64,000 nt of DNA from Haematobia irritans (Eukaryota; Arthropoda; Insecta; Diptera; Muscidae): NCBI RefSeq assembly GCF_050003625.1, contig NC_134397.1, positions 96,141,562 through 96,205,561 of the forward strand, written 5' to 3'. Shown one piece after another: positions 32,788 through 43,246 of this stretch (position 1 is its first letter; every line of letters starts with the position of its first letter). Both the position numbers and the translations under genes were made by a program. The notes beneath the pieces are model-generated. The model had not been told where the DNA came from and searched no databases. It saw nothing but the letters and a program-made list of their open reading frames with translations.

Positions 32788-33222
32788 CCAGGGAAACTAG
32801 AATCTATTGGTATGTCTTTGGCTGGCTGTCACGATGGCAAATGTTCGATGGGAGAATTGCAAGGGTTGTAACGACACCAAGCAAATATGGCCCCATTTAA
32901 ACTTGAACCGCACACTGATATGCTAGTGTTCTCAAGACGTCAGATATCACTTCTGATATCTGCTATAACGGGTCGCTGCCTGATAGGCGATTTTGCAAAA
33001 ACTATTGGAGCGAAGTATAATGACTACTGTATGAACTGTCATGATGCGGATGAAAAGGAATCAATTAAACACCTCTTGTGTGAGTGTCCTGCATTTTGTG
33101 TAAGGCGTAGGCGAATTTTAGGGGCATATAGCTTTAGATTACTGGCGGATCTGGAAAACGTTAACTTAAGCAGTATGTTAATGTTTTTGGAACAATCTGG
33201 TTGGTTCAACAAAAGAAAATAA
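32788..33222 (+). pseudogene. LINE copy 2, ORF2 C-terminal relic
   Basis: The continuation of copy 2 after the nested insertions, ending with the Cys/His motif (YDYC-type CMNCHDADEKESIKHLLCECPAF) and WFNKRK. A deletion near 32825-32835 and a shift near 32910 break the frame. It is followed by the conserved 3' region and CCTAA tail (33223-33349). Confidence 0.8.
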
Positions 33223-33357
33223 TAGTGAAGGTTCAGTGGTTAAAACTAGAAGTGCCCATATGTAATAGTTAAATGTGGTATCACAATGGACTGAATAGTC
33301 TAAGTGAGCCTGAAACTTAATCGGGCTGCCACTTTAATCTAACCTAACCTAGCCCAG

Positions 33358-33490
33358 TGGATAGCGTGTTGGCTTACAAAATCGATTCTCCGTCCAGGCG
33401 AAAGGTACAATTTATAAAATCGAATAATTTCTTCAACTTTATTTGTAATACAGTAAAAGTTGTGAGGGAAAATTCAATTAGCCAGAAAAG
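33358..33490 (+). repeat. CATATGTTT element, right of the LINE insertion
   Basis: TGGATAGCGTGTTGGCTTAC...CGATTCTCCGTCCAGGCG continues the tRNA-like segment cut at 30912. AATAATTTCTTCAACTTTAT and CAATTAGCCAGAAA then match the 25.5-kb and 46.9-kb copies. It stops before the right terminus. Confidence 0.65.
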
Positions 33491-33496
33491 ATAGCT

Positions 33497-33663
33497 TTTT
33501 CTTTTTTATTAAATTGCTTTTACCTCCTGGAAAAGAATAAACTTTTATCATAAAAAGTATATACTTTTCTTCCAAATAAACTTCATTACAGCGAAAAGCA
33601 AATGAGAAACGATCTTTGTTCGTCTAAAATTTCGTTTGGGAGGAAAGAACTATTTTTTGGGTG
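33497..33663 (-). mobile_element. MITE fragment related to 14212-14874
   Basis: It ends CTATTTTTTGGGTG followed by TA. On the reverse strand it matches the left 150 bp of the 14.2-kb MITE (CCTCCCAAACGAAATTTTA, CATTTGCTTTTCGCTGTAA). The other end is not recognisable. Confidence 0.6.
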
Positions 33664-33724
33664 TAAATATAATGTTAAATCGAATAAACTCCCCTGGAAA
33701 ATGGGTTAAAATATGAAATTTTGT

Positions 33725-34190
33725 ACACTGGAAAAGAAGCATGCCCAGTTCCAAAGATTTTGTCTTTACACTAATGATTTTGGTAGTGATTCCGAGCCAA
33801 AGAAGCGGATAAATAAAGTAAAGACACAAATTGAAACAAATTTCAAAGTCCTATAAAAACGTGTTAACAACAACTTAAAGTTCCAAATTCAGACTTCTAG
33901 TAGAAATTGTGCTATGTTTCAAATAAAAAACGTCTTTGAAATAAATTATTGAAAAACATCTCCGAGTTTTGAACACTTTATAGTCAAGATACCAAAAGTT
34001 AAATTGCCTTAAGACGATTGCATTAAGTGTGAAAAATTCTTCAGAATTATTAATTATAAATATAATTATTATTTAAGCTATAACGACAAAACGACTTCAT
34101 TGAAAAGTTGATCGACTTTACGACAAAGAAATGCATCTTCTATGCTAAGAACAAATCGCATTCGTATTTTAAGGACATGGGAGCTAATCC
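33725..34190 (+). repeat. CACTGAAAA-family MITE, degraded
   Basis: Shares AAGATTTTGTCTTTAC, GATTCCGAGCCAAAGAAGCG, CGACTTCATTGAAAAGTTGA and CATTCGTATTTTAAGGACAT in the same order with 57174-57770. The right terminal repeat is missing. Confidence 0.6.
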
Positions 34191-34308
34191 TTAACCGATT
34201 TTAACCAAATTTGGTGTGCATATTTAGAAAGTTAATTCTAGTTTCAAGTAAATCGGAATGAAACTTTTGACTCTGATGGTCATATGAATCTTAATCGGGT
34301 GAAATATA

Positions 34309-34530
34309 CACTGAAAAAAAAAGCATGCCGGTTCCAAAGATTTTGTCTTTACTTTAACAATTTTGGTATTGATTCCGAGCCAAAGAAGCGGAGAATTCAA
34401 GTAATGATACTTTTAAGACACAATTCTCTTTTAAATTTGGTTTTTGTGTACTTGAATCTAGGAAGCAAATTTTATTTTGTTTTGATTTTTCAGCTTTTTT
34501 TCTTCATTGCTATCAAAATCCTTTAAACAT
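34309..34530 (+). repeat. CACTGAAAA-family MITE, left half
   Basis: Begins CACTGAAAAAAAAAGCATGC after TA and matches 57174-57390. It stops before the middle of the element. Confidence 0.65.
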
Positions 34531-35767
34531 AAGTTAACCCTCCAATGCCCAATCCCGCCACTGATCCCACTTCGATAAAATTTCGCAAAAATATTGTTGA
34601 GCTCATATCTTGCGAACTATAAAGGATATTCGCACTTTTTAGAATTAATAACTGTGGATTTGAGTTAAAACAAAATTGTCAGCCGGTGGACCCTCTAGGG
34701 ACACACAAACTTTTAAACTTAGAGGAAAACACCTTAGCTTTTACACAAAGAAAATTATTTTGATATCTGTTCAAAAATCACATAATTATTTCTAAAAAGG
34801 CTACTTAGAACCACTGTGCATGTCATACAATAACATCACGACAGCTAACATATTGAATTAAGTATTCGATTTCTTAAAATAGATAAACCTTACATGCTAT
34901 TCTTTTGGTCCCGATACGGTTTGAATGAAGAAATCTTTACTTGTTTTTCCTTTGTTTGTACTCTTTATAATTATTTCTTTCCACGGTAACTATCATTCGC
35001 TATTCCATTGACATCATTTGTATCACGAACACATCTTTGCTTGACTAACATTTGGACGCACTTTCTCTCCTATCCATATATTATTATTATAATTATGTGT
35101 CTACAAAGAAGGGCATTCCCTGAGGTGATTCTATCATAATTCACATTCATCATCTGCATGCAAATCGTTCTGAATATCCTTATTTTTGGCAGTGGCTTAT
35201 CCCACTCTTAAGATTCATCAAAGTTTTCATGAAATTTACCACCTTTTCATTGTGGATGACTTCATATAATTCAAACTGACATAATTCATGGCATTTGCAG
35301 GCTGGCACATAATGTTATAAATCAAGGATTTCTATGCTCCTTTTGAATTATTTCCAGCAATGTCATCAACTCAACAATATTTTGGAAGGGGGTTGGTACA
35401 TTTGCGAGACTGTGATTAAAATTAATTGAAGGTTAATATAAAAAGATGTTAGTTACAAATTGAACCTAATATTAAGCTAAATGCAAGTTTAGAAAATACT
35501 TTTTTTACAATTGTAATTTTCTTGTATAAATACGAACAAAATAAATGAAAACGACAATAGATTCGGTATGTCATTTACACTCCAGCCTATAGAAAATACT
35601 TTATTATTCAAAGAAAGATTCAAAAATATTTGGTTCCCTGCTGCAAGAAAACGAGAGATAAAATTTGAAAACTTTATAAAATCGCATATTTGCTTCTACA
35701 TGGTTTGAATTAAGTGAAAAGTACTGATAACTAAATAAATCAGCAGGAAATGAGAAACATATGTTTG
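34531..35767. other. Unassigned AT-rich DNA
   Basis: I recognise no repeat family, coding region or RNA gene here. Confidence 0.4.
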
Positions 35768-35873
35768 ACGAGAAAACAATATTTTTGCAATGAAAATGTT
35801 ACATGTTTTCCGTGAAAAGTATCATGATGCTCTTCAGACATGGTTGCGTTAATCATATTCCTTCTCTGGGTGA
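35768..35873 (-). repeat. Fragment of the CACCCAGAGAAGG MITE
   Basis: GACGAGAAAACAATATTTTT...CATGGTTGCG...ATCATATTCCTTCTCTGGGT matches the right half of the MITE at 5215-5464. The left half is missing. Confidence 0.65.
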
Positions 35874-36100
35874 ATTCCCATCCTGTAAGTAGTCAACGCG
35901 TATCACAAAAATGCAAATGATAAACGATGTTTGTTTATCTAAACTGTGGTCTGGGAGTAAAGGATTATTTTCTTGCGTGTAGATCCAAATGTGCAACATA
36001 AAATTTACAGCTTCAAATTTATATAACTGTATATAACGATCCATAAAAATGCATAATATTCTAAGGCACGATATTACATTATTTTCCAACACGAGATATA

Positions 36101-37034
36101 AAGGGTGATTCTTTTGAGGTTAGGATTTTCATGCATTAGTATTTGACAGATCACGTGGGATTTCAGACATGGTGTCAAAGAGAAAGATGCTCAGTATGCT
36201 TTGACATTTCATCATGAATAGACTTACTAACGAGCCACAACGTCGAATTTTCAGTGAATGGGCCCTAGAAAAGTTGGCAGAAAATCCGCTTTTTTATCGA
36301 CAAATTTTGTTCAGCGATGAGGCTCATTTCTGGTTGAATGGCTACGTAAATAAGCAAAATTGCCGCATTTGGAGTGAAGAGCAACCAGAAGCCGTTCAAG
36401 AACTGCCCATGCATCCCGAAAAATGCACTGTTTGGTGTGGTTTGTACGCTGGTGGAATCATTGGACCGTATTTTTTCAAAGATGCTGTTGGACGCAACGT
36501 TACGGTGAATGGCGATCGCTATCGTTCGATGCTAACAAACTTTTTGTTGCCAAAAATGGAAGAACTGAACTTGGTTGACATGTGGTTTCAACAAGATGGC
36601 GCTACATGCCACACAGCTCGCGATTCTATGGCCATTTTGAGGGAAAACTTCGGAGAACAATTCATCTCAAGAAATGGACCGGTAAGTTGGCCACCAAGAT
36701 CATGCGATTTGACGCCTTTAGACTATTTTTTGTGGGGCTACGTCAAGTCTAAAGTCTACAGAAATAAGCCAGCAACTATTCCAGCTTTGGAAGACAACAT
36801 TTCCGAAGAAATTCGGGCTATTCCGGCCGAAATGCTCGAAAAAGTTGCCCAAAATTGGACTTTCCGAATGGACCACCTAAGACGCAGCCGCGGTCAACAT
36901 TTAAATGAAATTATCTTCAAAAAGTAAATGTCATGGACCAATCTAACGTTTCAAATAAAGAACCGATGAGATTTTGCAAATTTTATGCGTTTTTTTTTAA
37001 AAAAAAGTTATCAAGCTCTTAACAAATCACCCTT
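36101..37034 (+). mobile_element. Mariner/Tc1-like element, deletion derivative, copy 2 (934 bp)
   Basis: Identical in length and nearly in sequence to 22082-23015, in opposite orientation. TA duplications lie at 36099-36100 and 37035-37036; termini AAGGGTGATT. Near identity with intact termini implies recent movement of this shortened form. Confidence 0.9.
36214..36927 (+). CDS. Mariner/Tc1-like transposase, catalytic domain only
   Basis: This 237-residue frame is identical to the copy at 22.2-22.9 kb except for Arg instead of Cys at residue 136 (codon 36619-36621), just after the second catalytic aspartate (QQDGATCHTA). D35, D128 and D165 are present. The N-terminal DNA-binding region of about 100 residues is absent, so the protein should be unable to recognise ends on its own. 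It could conceivably interfere with a full-length transposase; that is speculation. Confidence 0.88.
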   Translation: MNRLTNEPQRRIFSEWALEKLAENPLFYRQILFSDEAHFWLNGYVNKQNCRIWSEEQPEAVQELPMHPEKCTVWCGLYAGGIIGPYFFKDAVGRNVTVNGDRYRSMLTNFLLPKMEELNLVDMWFQQDGATCHTARDSMAILRENFGEQFISRNGPVSWPPRSCDLTPLDYFLWGYVKSKVYRNKPATIPALEDNISEEIRAIPAEMLEKVAQNWTFRMDHLRRSRGQHLNEIIFKK

Positions 37035-37036
37035 TA

Positions 37037-38335
37037 CATACATAAACTTGTACTGAAATTGACCCGGTTTTTTTTTTTTTTTTGAAACTAAACAAGAAGA
37101 TCAGGGCGAGATTTTTATTACATATTAAAATATTAAATTTTTGGATATATATTCAAAACATACGAAATTATAATTTTTATTTAGTGGCGAGTGATGCAAA
37201 CTTTTGTTTAATTTCTTTCCATGATTACCAAAGTGGAAACGGATAAAGAAGAAGAAAGGTGCAGAACAACACATGGCAAACCCAGAAATATGCTCATGTT
37301 AACATAAACGTAGCATTACCCTTCAAATATTTCTATTCACTCTGAAACTATGTATGGAAAATGACAACAGATTTGAAGACTGGCTATACAAACTGTGAGT
37401 TCTAATCAAAAGCAAAACATCAAATTTTCGTCTGTTTGGTTGTTTGCAGATATTTGGGTAATGGTTTTGGAAAAATATTTGACACTCATTTTGGTCAAAT
37501 ATTTGCCTAGTGTGACCATAGCTTTACTCATAGCCTGACTCGGTTTGTTTTCATGCCACAAGAAGAATAAAATTTACACATTGCATGTGTAAATTTTATA
37601 ATGTTTAGGCTTGCCCCAATTTTCACGAAGCTCCGTTAGTGCTCCGTCAACTAACAAACTATTAAAGCGTATTATTTACATAGCTGCCATTTTGCCTATA
37701 TATTCCATATGTCAGTTAGGAACTTAACTCTCGACAATTTTTCAGATAGAGTTAACCGGAGAGAATATATTTGCAATTTAATTGCTGTTAATTGACAGTT
37801 AAATCCTAACGGAGCTATACATACCAAAAGGAATGCAAGCACATATATCCTCTCGGTCGGTTTTCTAAACACATATATATTTATAGACAATTTCTAAATT
37901 AATATATCGCGACCTTAGAATGACAAGGTTGTAACTCGCACTTTTTTTCCAAATTGAGTTGTGTGTAGGGTTTGACTCTATAACGTCTAGAGTATCGAAT
38001 AAAACTCAATTGGAGCTGTTTAAGTGTATTTTATGCAGTTTTTTTTAAATAACAAAGTTTTATCGTACCAAATTTCTGTTACCATAGACCGAACAAGGTT
38101 CTATGTTTTACATTTGGAACCATGTCACATTAAAATGACACAAATTTGTTTCTATAACCTTGTCATAACAAATAACGCAATTTGTTCAGCTCTCCTCTTG
38201 CGCGACTGCATGTTTTTATAACAACAGTCAGAACCATGTGCTTTAAATTTTAGTTTCATTGTGATTGTTGATTGAATAGAACCGTGAATTGTGTACTTCG
38301 TTTGTTTTATAAAAATTGTAACCAAATCATGAGTA
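37037..38335. other. Unassigned DNA
   Basis: A short phrase at 37909-37935 (GCGACCTTAGAATGACAAGG) reappears reversed at 45040-45062 and weakly near 38155. It may be the edge of a dispersed repeat. No gene seen. Confidence 0.35.
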
Positions 38336-39278
38336 CACACAATTTTTTTTCTGATTCAATCGCGAAATTATTTGATCCAATAAATTTTTTAATTGAAATG
38401 TATTCAATGATAGTACCAATCACAGTTTTAATTGAGCATAAAAAATACATGATTGAGAAATTAATTGATTTCATTAGCAATTTTTTTAATTGATTCAATT
38501 AAAAATTTAATTGACGTTGATTGCAAAACTCAATTAAAAACGTAACTATTTTCAATTTTTATTTTAATTGATTTAGAGTTTTCAATTTGATTAAAAAATT
38601 GATTGTTTGAAATAAATTTTTGATTAAAAATTAAAATAATTTCCATCACTTATTATAACTGATTTAGTCTTCCGAGTTTGATTAAAAAGTTCATTCTATC
38701 GATTAATTTTTTAATTAAAAATTTAAAAATGTCCAATCCTTGACTTAACTAACTTAATGTACCTATCTGGAAATTGAAAAAATTCTCAACTTTAATCAAC
38801 ATTTTAAATGGAAATATTTTGGTTATATTTATTTCTGCGTTCTGGTTCCAACAATGGTCAACATCTACAAATATGTTGTGGAAGCAATGCACAGCACTGT
38901 TTGTTATGCAAACAAGGTTTTAAAATGTACATTTGTTTTTGTTTTATTCCTTCTGTAATCTTTAAGAACGGCTTCAAAAGAGAGAGCACGTAAGCAGTTG
39001 AATTTTGCAGTGTTAAAAAGTATAAAATTAAGTGCAACTTAAAATAAATAAAACAAAAGAATAAAAACTTCTATCGAAATAAATCGAAATGAATATTGAA
39101 TTAAATGGTGTTCACTATATTTTAAAATAATAACAATGTGTAAAACTTGTTTTAAATTTGTTATAAACTTAATATTTGCAAGTCTCATTATTACGTATTC
39201 ATTCGCCCATATATGTAAAATTTAACAAGATTTTTAGTTTTGTCCCCCCCTGAAATCTCCAATGGGATTTTTTGTGTG
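38336..39278. mobile_element. Element with TCAATTAA subterminal array (943 bp)
   Basis: Left end CACACAATTTTTTTTCTG after TA, right end GATTTTTTGTGTG. The left 400 bp is packed with TTGATT/AATTGA words like those at 15883-17923. The right flank is TT rather than TA, so the boundary is less certain. Confidence 0.5.
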
Positions 39279-39411
39279 TTATTAGTTAATATTTCAAGAT
39301 TCTAAATTGATAAAATCAGCTGCTTTCTTTAGCCCCCCTTTGTGTTATCTCCCTAATACCGAAGTGGTCTTGTTGTTTTACATCTAAATATGAATTTTTG
39401 TGTGGTGTTTG

Positions 39412-39490
39412 TTAACACTAGTTTACACTGAAAATTTAGATTTGATGACTTTTCTTAAGTATTTTGATCTGCTGAATTCGGAAATGCAAG
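39412..39490 (+). repeat. Terminal fragment of the MITE family at 58195
   Basis: AACACTAGTTTACACTGAAAAT is shared with 58180-58203, including DNA outside the presumed element end. TTTGATGACTTTTCTTAAG and TTTTGATCTGCTGAATTC follow, as at the inner right end of that element. Confidence 0.5.
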
Positions 39491-39492
39491 GT

Positions 39493-40165
39493 ATTGAGAT
39501 GACGAACAAACGTGTATAATTGGATCTGTGATAAGTTAAGTAGTTCAAAATTTATCGATGAAAATAGGGCGAATTTTCAAAACAATCTTGTTTTACAATG
39601 ACTTCATATATAAAATGCCACAAGATTTCAAATTTCATGAAAATCGGATAAAAACTACTGCTTTTGGAGTAAAATCGGGAGATCGGTCTATATGTGGGCT
39701 ACACCAACACATGGGCTAATTCACGTCATTTCCGTTACACCTATTTGTGATCCTAAAATACTTCTAGATTTTAAATTTTAGGCAAATCGGATCGAAATTA
39801 AGTTTTCTAGAAGCCCAAAAAATAGAATAGGAAGATCGGTCTATATGGGGGCTATATAAATACATGGACCTATAGGCACTCCTATTTGTGGTCCTAAAAT
39901 ACCTCTAGATTTGCAATTTCTAGGAAATCGTATCGAAACTATGGTTTCTGGAAGCCCAGGAAGTAAAATTGGGAGATCGGTCTATATGGAGCTATACCAA
40001 AACATGGACCGATGCACACCATTTTCAGCACACCTACTTTTGGTCCTAAATTACCATAAGATTTCAATTTTCAGCCAAATCGGATAGAAAGTACAGTTTC
40101 TAGAAGCCGAATAAGTAAAATCGGGAGATCGGTCTATATAGCGGGCTATATCAAAACTTCATCAA
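39493..40165 (+). repeat. Tandem array, period 141-153 bp (third DINE-like core type)
   Basis: GATCGGTCTATAT recurs at about 39681, 39834, 39975 and 40127. Units share AAATCGGAT.GAAA, TTTCTAGAAGCC and GGTCCTAAA. The left end (GACGAACAAACGTGTATAAT) also occurs at 24855. It resembles the cores of the DINE-1 families in design but not in sequence; no hairpin ends were found. Confidence 0.6.
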
Positions 40166-40439
40166 TCAATTCCATTTTATCATTAAATAGTTCTGACATA
40201 ATTATAAAGCTGTGGCCGAAGTTTCACAATGAAACCTATACTGTAAGTATTTTTGACTCCATACAGCAATGACCACTGTGCAATGGTAAGTGAAAGTTAT
40301 AAAGAAAGATTGTCCTGACATCTCTTGTAGACATGAAATTAAATCAGTTTCAACAGATAAATATTCTGACAACAATCCAGAGGAATCGGATTTTTCTGAA
40401 GACTCTATGGACGATCCAATTTTTAATTGGATCCTGACG

Positions 40440-42030
40440 TTTATAGCAAAGAAAGAAAAGTTTCAACGGAAAAGCGGGAAAATCTGTTTTTACATACAGC
40501 GCCATCTCTGATGCAAATGTCTCGGACTCTATGAGGTTTATAGATATTGAAAATTCAAGAAAAGTTTCACCGGAAAAGCCTGAAAATCTTTTTAACATAC
40601 AGCGCATATTACAAAAAAATATACTTTGAATTCATCGCAGTTGCTTTTGTTATAAAATAATTTTATTTTTTTCACATGAATTGTCATTCAATAAAATATA
40701 TTTGAGTAAAAACTTGAGTCTTAACGAATAATAATTTTTTTGCAAAAGTGATGTGACAAACCGGCATTGTGATCACTGCAAAATTGTGAAAGAAATAGTA
40801 AAATAAAAACTTAATCGTTTCAATTTCAATTGGAAACCATCAAATCAATCATGTGTATTATGCAAATTTTTAGTAAATATCAACAGCAGGCATTTGTCTT
40901 TAAGGTGGTAAGTTGAACTGTGTAAAGTATGTGGATCGTGCATTTGACGTTAAATTCACCACTCTGTTCATAGTCCAAAATGCTTAGAGGGGACGTGCGA
41001 ACATCGGCCGCCGCACAAGCCAGTAACAAGTGTATTCACAGAATTTAAGCGAGGAAAGAGAAAATATAATAAGAGAAAATGCCCGATTGAGACAACGTGA
41101 CCATACGAACATCATTGGCATCGTACAATCGCTTGGCATTCCAATATGATCCCACTGCTAACTACAGTGATGATGAAAATTTAAATATGATGAATGTTTT
41201 TATTTGCAACTACTGATAGTAAATGTACGTGGACCAAAATCATTCGCGCATTTGAAAACTTTGAATGGTCCAATGCCAAACATATCGAGAAGTATGTCAA
41301 CTATTGGGTTTGCTGGAGAACGATTCGCAATGGGATTTAACACTTGCGAAACGCTGTTCGCAATTATCATCATCACATGTTTTTTTTTTTACAACCAATT
41401 CAGTTGTGGAACAAATACAAAGACGACATATGTGAGGATATTTTGCATCGCTTGCGCATTCAAACGAACAATCCCCATTTCCAAATAACCGATGAAATAT
41501 ACAATGAAGGATTGATTCTGATTGAGGATCAATGCTGGACTATTGCAAACAAGCTACTGATTGAAGTAGGAATGATTGCGCCAAATCGATCGATGCACGA
41601 TGCATTCAACCAAGAATTAAACCGAGAGCTGCAATACAATGTTGATACATTGCAGGAATTCGTTCGAAATAATGTGCCGTTGCTGAATGAACAGCAAAAA
41701 CAAGTATACGAAACATTAATGCAAGCGGTGGACAATTCCCGGACGCACCTGAAGGAACAGGGAAAACATTTGTCATTTCGGAGATTTCGGTGGCGGTACT
41801 GCACATTCTGCGCTTAAATTGTCACTCAATTTAAACACAATTGATGGTCTAACATGCAATATTTTCGTTGTAAAGGTCTCGGGCTCTGTGATGTTCAGAG
41901 CAAAGAAATTTCAAGAAAACAACGAGAAAGCGGGAAAATCTTTGTTTACATACAACGCACATTACAAAAATTTATAATTTGAATTCGTCGCAGTTGTTTT
42001 TGTTATAAAATAATTTTATTTTTTCACATG
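40440..42030. repeat. Direct repeat flanking the helicase relic
   Basis: 40530-40670 and 41877-42015 share CGGACTCT/GGGCTCTGTGA, CATACA.CGCA.ATTACAAAAA, GAATTC.TCGCAGTTG and TTGTTATAAAATAATTTTAT. A weaker third copy starts near 40440. The two main copies bracket the Helitron-type helicase relic and may be internal repeats of that element. A 73-codon frame at 40290-40511 shows no motif. Confidence 0.5.
41150..41850 (+). pseudogene. Helitron/Helentron-type helicase, relic
   Basis: Pieces in three frames read in the order expected for the PIF1-like helicase half of a Rep/Hel protein. CQLLGLLENDSQWDLTL lies at 41295-41345. The longest piece (41344-41817) includes LWNKYKDDICEDILHR, DEIYNEGLILIEDQ and LNEQQKQVYETLM. 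After a small deletion/shift at about 41740 comes a Walker A-like DAPEGTGKTFVISEI (41742-41786), where GG is usual for EG. No Rep nuclease motif was found upstream. Helicases of this type drive Helitron replication and would be needed by the DINE-1 elements in this window. Confidence 0.75.
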
Positions 42031-42039
42031 AAAAATGTA

Positions 42040-42965
42040 CGGAGAACGTGAAAATATGGTACCTCATTGTTTGATATCTGGTGGGGGAGGAGCACATCCC
42101 CCTTGCCCCACTTTTTCAAAATTGGGCCAAAGTTCTTCGATTTAGTTCAAATTTCCAAGCAAGGTTAGGGGTGATGTCTAGACAAAGTCCTACTTTGTTT
42201 TCCGATTTTTGCTCGCGGAGGTGGACCACCCTTTTATACGATTTTTGGTTAAAGTACAGTAAAAAACAAAAATGGTCTGATTTACTTTAGGTTTACAAAG
42301 AATATGCCGTGAGGTTACGAATTTACTATGGGGTACCTGAATTTTTATAATTTGGTCGGGAAGGGGGACCTCCCCCTTGTCCAACTTTTTGAAAAATGGA
42401 ACAAAATTATCCGATTTTCTTAAAAATTTCAGGGAAGGTGGAAATGGGGCGTCCGGGCAAAGAACAGCTACTTTATGTTTCTCTATTTGGTCGAGGAGGG
42501 GGCCTCCCCTTTGTCCGACTTTTTTTAAAGTACAGTGAAAACGCTAAAATTTGTCGACTTTCTGAAATTTTACGGAAAAATTGGGGGAGATTATGAAATT
42601 TATATGAGGTATATGATTTTGTAATATTTGGTCGGGGAAAAATAAAAGGGCACAGGGAGACCTCATTTCTCCTCAAGTACATACCGTGAAACAATTAAAC
42701 TTTTCCAATTTACTTGAAATTTACAGAGGATGTGGGGTAGGTTATATTATTATAATGGACATCTGATTTTGTGATATTCAGAAGGGAAGAGGGGCCCCCT
42801 TGCCCTGCTGTGTAAAAATTGAGCTTATAATTTGCTTGAGATTTTCTGGGACGCCTACACAATATACGTTATATCATTTTTTCGATATCGGGACGGGGAG
42901 GGAGATTTCCTCTAAAACTGAAAAAACAGAATTCTCAAGTTTGCTTGAAATTTACAAAGGCCGTA
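42040..42965 (+). repeat. Degenerate tandem repeat with GC-rich boxes, about 110-130 bp units
   Basis: A motif like GGTCGGG.AGGGGGACCTCCCC followed by TTGTCCAACTTTTTGAAAAAT recurs near 42085, 42225, 42355, 42490, 42630, 42780 and 42890. Between boxes are AAATTT.C..GGA.G and a TATGAGGTA.CTGATTTTGT-like segment. Units are strongly diverged. The G/C boxes stand out against the AT-rich background. No identified family. Confidence 0.55.
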
Positions 42966-43110
42966 CACCCTCAAAAAATCGCTTCTGTAACATACACGTT
43001 ATGCTAGTTTACGAACATTGTATGCTTGCACTTAAAAATATTGTGTTAAAAAATTTGAGTTCCAAACATATAATTTTTACACCCAAACATATGAAAAACA
43101 ACCATATCAT
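42966..43110 (-). repeat. CATATGTTT element fragment
   Basis: Begins CACCCTCAAAAAATCGCTTC after TA and runs through AAACATATAATTTTTACAC to CATATGAAAAACA. It is a short internally deleted relative of 44548-45020. The far end is lost. Confidence 0.6.
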
Positions 43111-43246
43111 TCTTATTCAGAATGATATGGTTCTAACATACCTTAGAACCAGATAATTGAATATTTATTGCTCTTTTAGAAGGCCAAAGTTCTAACTGCA
43201 AAACCTTAATTGCTGCAACTCGGAGTACCTGATCAAAAACTAATTT

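Larger units (their letters stand above)
30913..33349 (+). mobile_element. LOA-type LINE, 5'-truncated copy 2 with nested insertions
   Basis: It corresponds to 11205-12744 of the full-length copy. The TSD TAGCCCAG lies at 30905-30912 and 33350-33357. The LINE is interrupted between 31850 and about 32784 by an antisense SINE/LINE tail that itself contains a hAT-like MITE. It ends in CTAACCTAACC like copy 1. Truncation at the 5' end is usual for target-primed reverse transcription. Confidence 0.85.

Noticed and set aside
40290..40511. Possible small gene (73 codons, acidic, ending in an FIAKKEKF segment)
   Set aside because: It has no motif, and part of it overlaps a repeat duplicated at 41.9 kb.
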